A stretch of 16,202 nucleotides of DNA. Origin: Thermoguttaceae bacterium. GTDB lineage: Bacteria > Planctomycetota > Planctomycetia > Pirellulales > Thermoguttaceae. The notes below the pieces were generated by a model that was not told the origin of the DNA, ran no database searches, and worked only from the letters and a program-made list of their open reading frames with translations. Position numbers and translations under genes: made by a program. This document shows, in pieces, positions 14,955 to 16,202 of this stretch. Every line of letters starts with the position of its first letter. Position 1 is the first letter of the stretch. The DNA lies in NCBI GenBank assembly GCA_017454585.1, contig JAFTCU010000002.1, positions 1 through 16,202 on the forward strand, written 5' to 3'.

Positions 14955-15497
14955 TTAAATTCCGAAATACAACACCAAACGATGGTGATTCCGGTAATAA
15001 TCAATCTTGTTAAACATTTCTTCGTATTTCCCAATCCCGCGAATAATAAGCGGATTGGTCTGGGACGCCGTCCCGTTTTTGAAACGGATGATGATCGTCC
15101 CGGTATGAATGATACGTTCCCATACAGAACGACGAAGGTCAATTTCAATAATATCGGAAAGCTGAAAAGTTTGTACTTTTTGGGAAAACAAACCGTGCGT
15201 GAACTCAAAATGGTCCGGCGTGAGATAAAACTTCATGCAGACACGCCGCAGGACGATGATTCCCAATAGATATACGGCATACCCTCCACATACGGCAATT
15301 CCACCATACAAGGCAAAATTGACCCAGAAAGTACTCTCCTTGCAAAAATGATAAATAAGGAAGAAAATAACAATTAGCGCAAGCTCTTTGAGCCATTCGT
15401 CCAGCATATCCCGCAGTTTATATTTCCACTGCAGATTTTCTACCGGACGCTCAGGAAAATGGATTTCGTAATATTTTTTCAGCGTCATTTCGCTCAT
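14955..15497 (-). CDS. membrane protein with bacterial PH-like domain (second of pair)
   Basis: The 180-residue product has two hydrophobic segments, about 36-52 and 57-84, followed by a bacterial pleckstrin-homology-like domain (bPH2, formerly DUF304, as in YdbS/YdbT). The domain is recognised from MKFYLTPDHFEFTHGLFSQK, the central LSDIIEIDLRRSVWERI and the TGTIIIRF strand. Its soluble part is likely at the membrane surface, where such domains are thought to mediate lipid or protein contacts. The ATG at 15497 overlaps the stop of the upstream PH gene as ATGA, which supports this start and indicates translational coupling. The stop at 14955 is 110 bp before the SDR start codon. No enzymatic residue is evident, and the cellular role of these pairs is poorly defined. 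Confidence 0.8.
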   Translation of the reverse strand: MSEMTLKKYYEIHFPERPVENLQWKYKLRDMLDEWLKELALIVIFFLIYHFCKESTFWVNFALYGGIAVCGGYAVYLLGIIVLRRVCMKFYLTPDHFEFTHGLFSQKVQTFQLSDIIEIDLRRSVWERIIHTGTIIIRFKNGTASQTNPLIIRGIGKYEEMFNKIDYYRNHHRLVLYFGI

Positions 15498-16202
15498 GCC
15501 AGGCCCCCTTTCTGAGAATCACCTGTAATCTGATTCTTGAAACGTTCACCCATGTGGTTACGAACAAACAGTCGGTAATGATTAATAGTCTCCATAACTT
15601 CCAACGGATTCTTCAAACCTTTGAGGTGAAGAATACGGGCATTCCGCAGAAGATCTTCAGTGGTATTCCCTGCGCCGTCCATCCCGTGACTGTGAACTTT
15701 CAACTCGATCATTCCCACGCCAAGAATACGCTGCCAGAGATTGCGTGTCATATTGACCTGCGCGATATCCCAGACTGCAATTCGCCGTTCTTTCGTGACA
15801 AAAAAACCGGTTTTCATAATGAAAAGGACTGGATCAAGCTTGTAGTAGGTACATATTCTTGAGAAAAATATCTCTAAAAGTAAATTGACAGAATAACAGA
15901 CACAGAAAACCCCAAACACGACTTGAAGAGTAATGCGATAAAAGTCCAAAATACTCTTCTCGGCTTTTGTCTCGAGTTCGTGAAGTTTACTGTCTTTTGG
16001 CTCCTCGCCAGCTTTCACATCTTCCTCGGCTTTTGTAACACCCGAAACGGATGAAGACGGAGTTTCAATTTTATCTTCAGCCGGAGCGGGTTCTTCAGCC
16101 GGAGCGGGTTCTTCAGCCGGAGCGGGTTCTTCAGCCGGAGCGGGTTCTTCAGCCGGAGCGGGTTCTTCAGCCGGAGCGGGTTCTTCAGCCGGAGCGGGTT
16201 CT
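15494..16202 (-). CDS. PH-domain membrane protein with EEPAPA repeats, 5' end outside window
   Basis: The open frame runs off the right edge, with 235 residues visible. An in-frame GTG at 16018 is not needed as a start, because the sense-like frame continues upstream through EDKIETPSSSVSGVTKAEED into at least seven EEPAPA hexapeptides. After this acidic, probably disordered N-terminal part comes a hydrophobic segment (LQVVFGVFCVCYSVNLLLEI) and a bPH2-type domain with KLDPVLFIMKTGFFV, ERRIAVWDIAQVNMTRNLWQ, then RILGVGMIEL. The stop overlaps the ATG of the next PH gene (ATGA). Two adjacent membrane-PH genes probably encode partners, as in the YdbS/YdbT arrangement of other bacteria. The true N-terminus and any further membrane segments lie outside the window. 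Confidence 0.82.
   Translation of the reverse strand, partial: EPAPAEEPAPAEEPAPAEEPAPAEEPAPAEEPAPAEEPAPAEDKIETPSSSVSGVTKAEEDVKAGEEPKDSKLHELETKAEKSILDFYRITLQVVFGVFCVCYSVNLLLEIFFSRICTYYKLDPVLFIMKTGFFVTKERRIAVWDIAQVNMTRNLWQRILGVGMIELKVHSHGMDGAGNTTEDLLRNARILHLKGLKNPLEVMETINHYRLFVRNHMGERFKNQITGDSQKGGLA
16074..16202. repeat. perfect 18-bp tandem repeat, seven copies, running off the edge
   Basis: CCGGAGCGGG begins at 16081, 16099, 16117, 16135, 16153, 16171 and 16189, always followed by TTCTTCAG as far as the window reaches. The copies are identical. Eighteen bases are six codons, so the array keeps frame and encodes repeats of EEPAPA in the PH-domain protein. Confidence 0.95.

Noticed and set aside
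16074..16202. CRISPR array or DnaA-box type origin
   Set aside because: The 18-bp units are contiguous without spacers and read in frame as EEPAPA.

Overview
The window reads like a chromosomal segment of a member of the Planctomycetota, or a close relative in the PVC group; this is an inference from gene content. The clues are a very large alpha-2-macroglobulin-like protein with a CxEQ thioester motif, an ECF sigma factor of the type common in planctomycetes, two proteins with small N-terminal zinc ribbons, and several low-complexity exported or membrane proteins. Base composition is moderate, with GC-rich genes and AT-rich gaps. I see no tRNA, rRNA, CRISPR array, transposase or phage gene.

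Layout, left to right. Positions 1-72 hold a small hairpin and four 7-bp tandem repeats. The A2M gene (73-6741, minus) fills the first 6.7 kb. A 332-bp divergent gap (6742-7073) follows, with a 36/37-bp tandem duplication near the A2M start and a near-consensus sigma-70 promoter flanked by inverted repeats that reads into a secreted glycerophosphodiester phosphodiesterase (7074-7922, plus). A strong bidirectional hairpin terminator separates this from a convergent gene for a 466-residue zinc-ribbon/coiled-coil protein (7974-9374, minus). That gene is divergent from a zinc-ribbon membrane protein (9610-10512, plus), which ends at another hairpin.

From 16202 back to 10614 all genes are on the minus strand, in transcription order: a PH-domain membrane protein with EEPAPA repeats (5' end outside the window), a second PH-domain membrane protein (ATGA overlap), an SDR oxidoreductase, an NAD-dependent epimerase/3beta-HSD-like reductase, an exported Gly/Pro/Lys/Phe/Cys repeat protein interrupted by an A11 frameshift, and an ECF sigma factor 19 bp after it.

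The most interesting locus is the last pair. One signal-peptide-bearing repeat protein is split between two frames exactly at a run of 11 A. The same GPRPDFKKGD motif lies on both sides of the run, and the downstream half is a Cys/His/Lys-rich repeat array that could bind metal or be cross-linked. The sigma-factor gene directly after it suggests a regulated envelope protein, possibly with slippage or phase-variable expression. The A2M protein, the secreted phosphodiesterase and the membrane PH pair also point to envelope functions, but nothing in the sequence shows that these units form one pathway.
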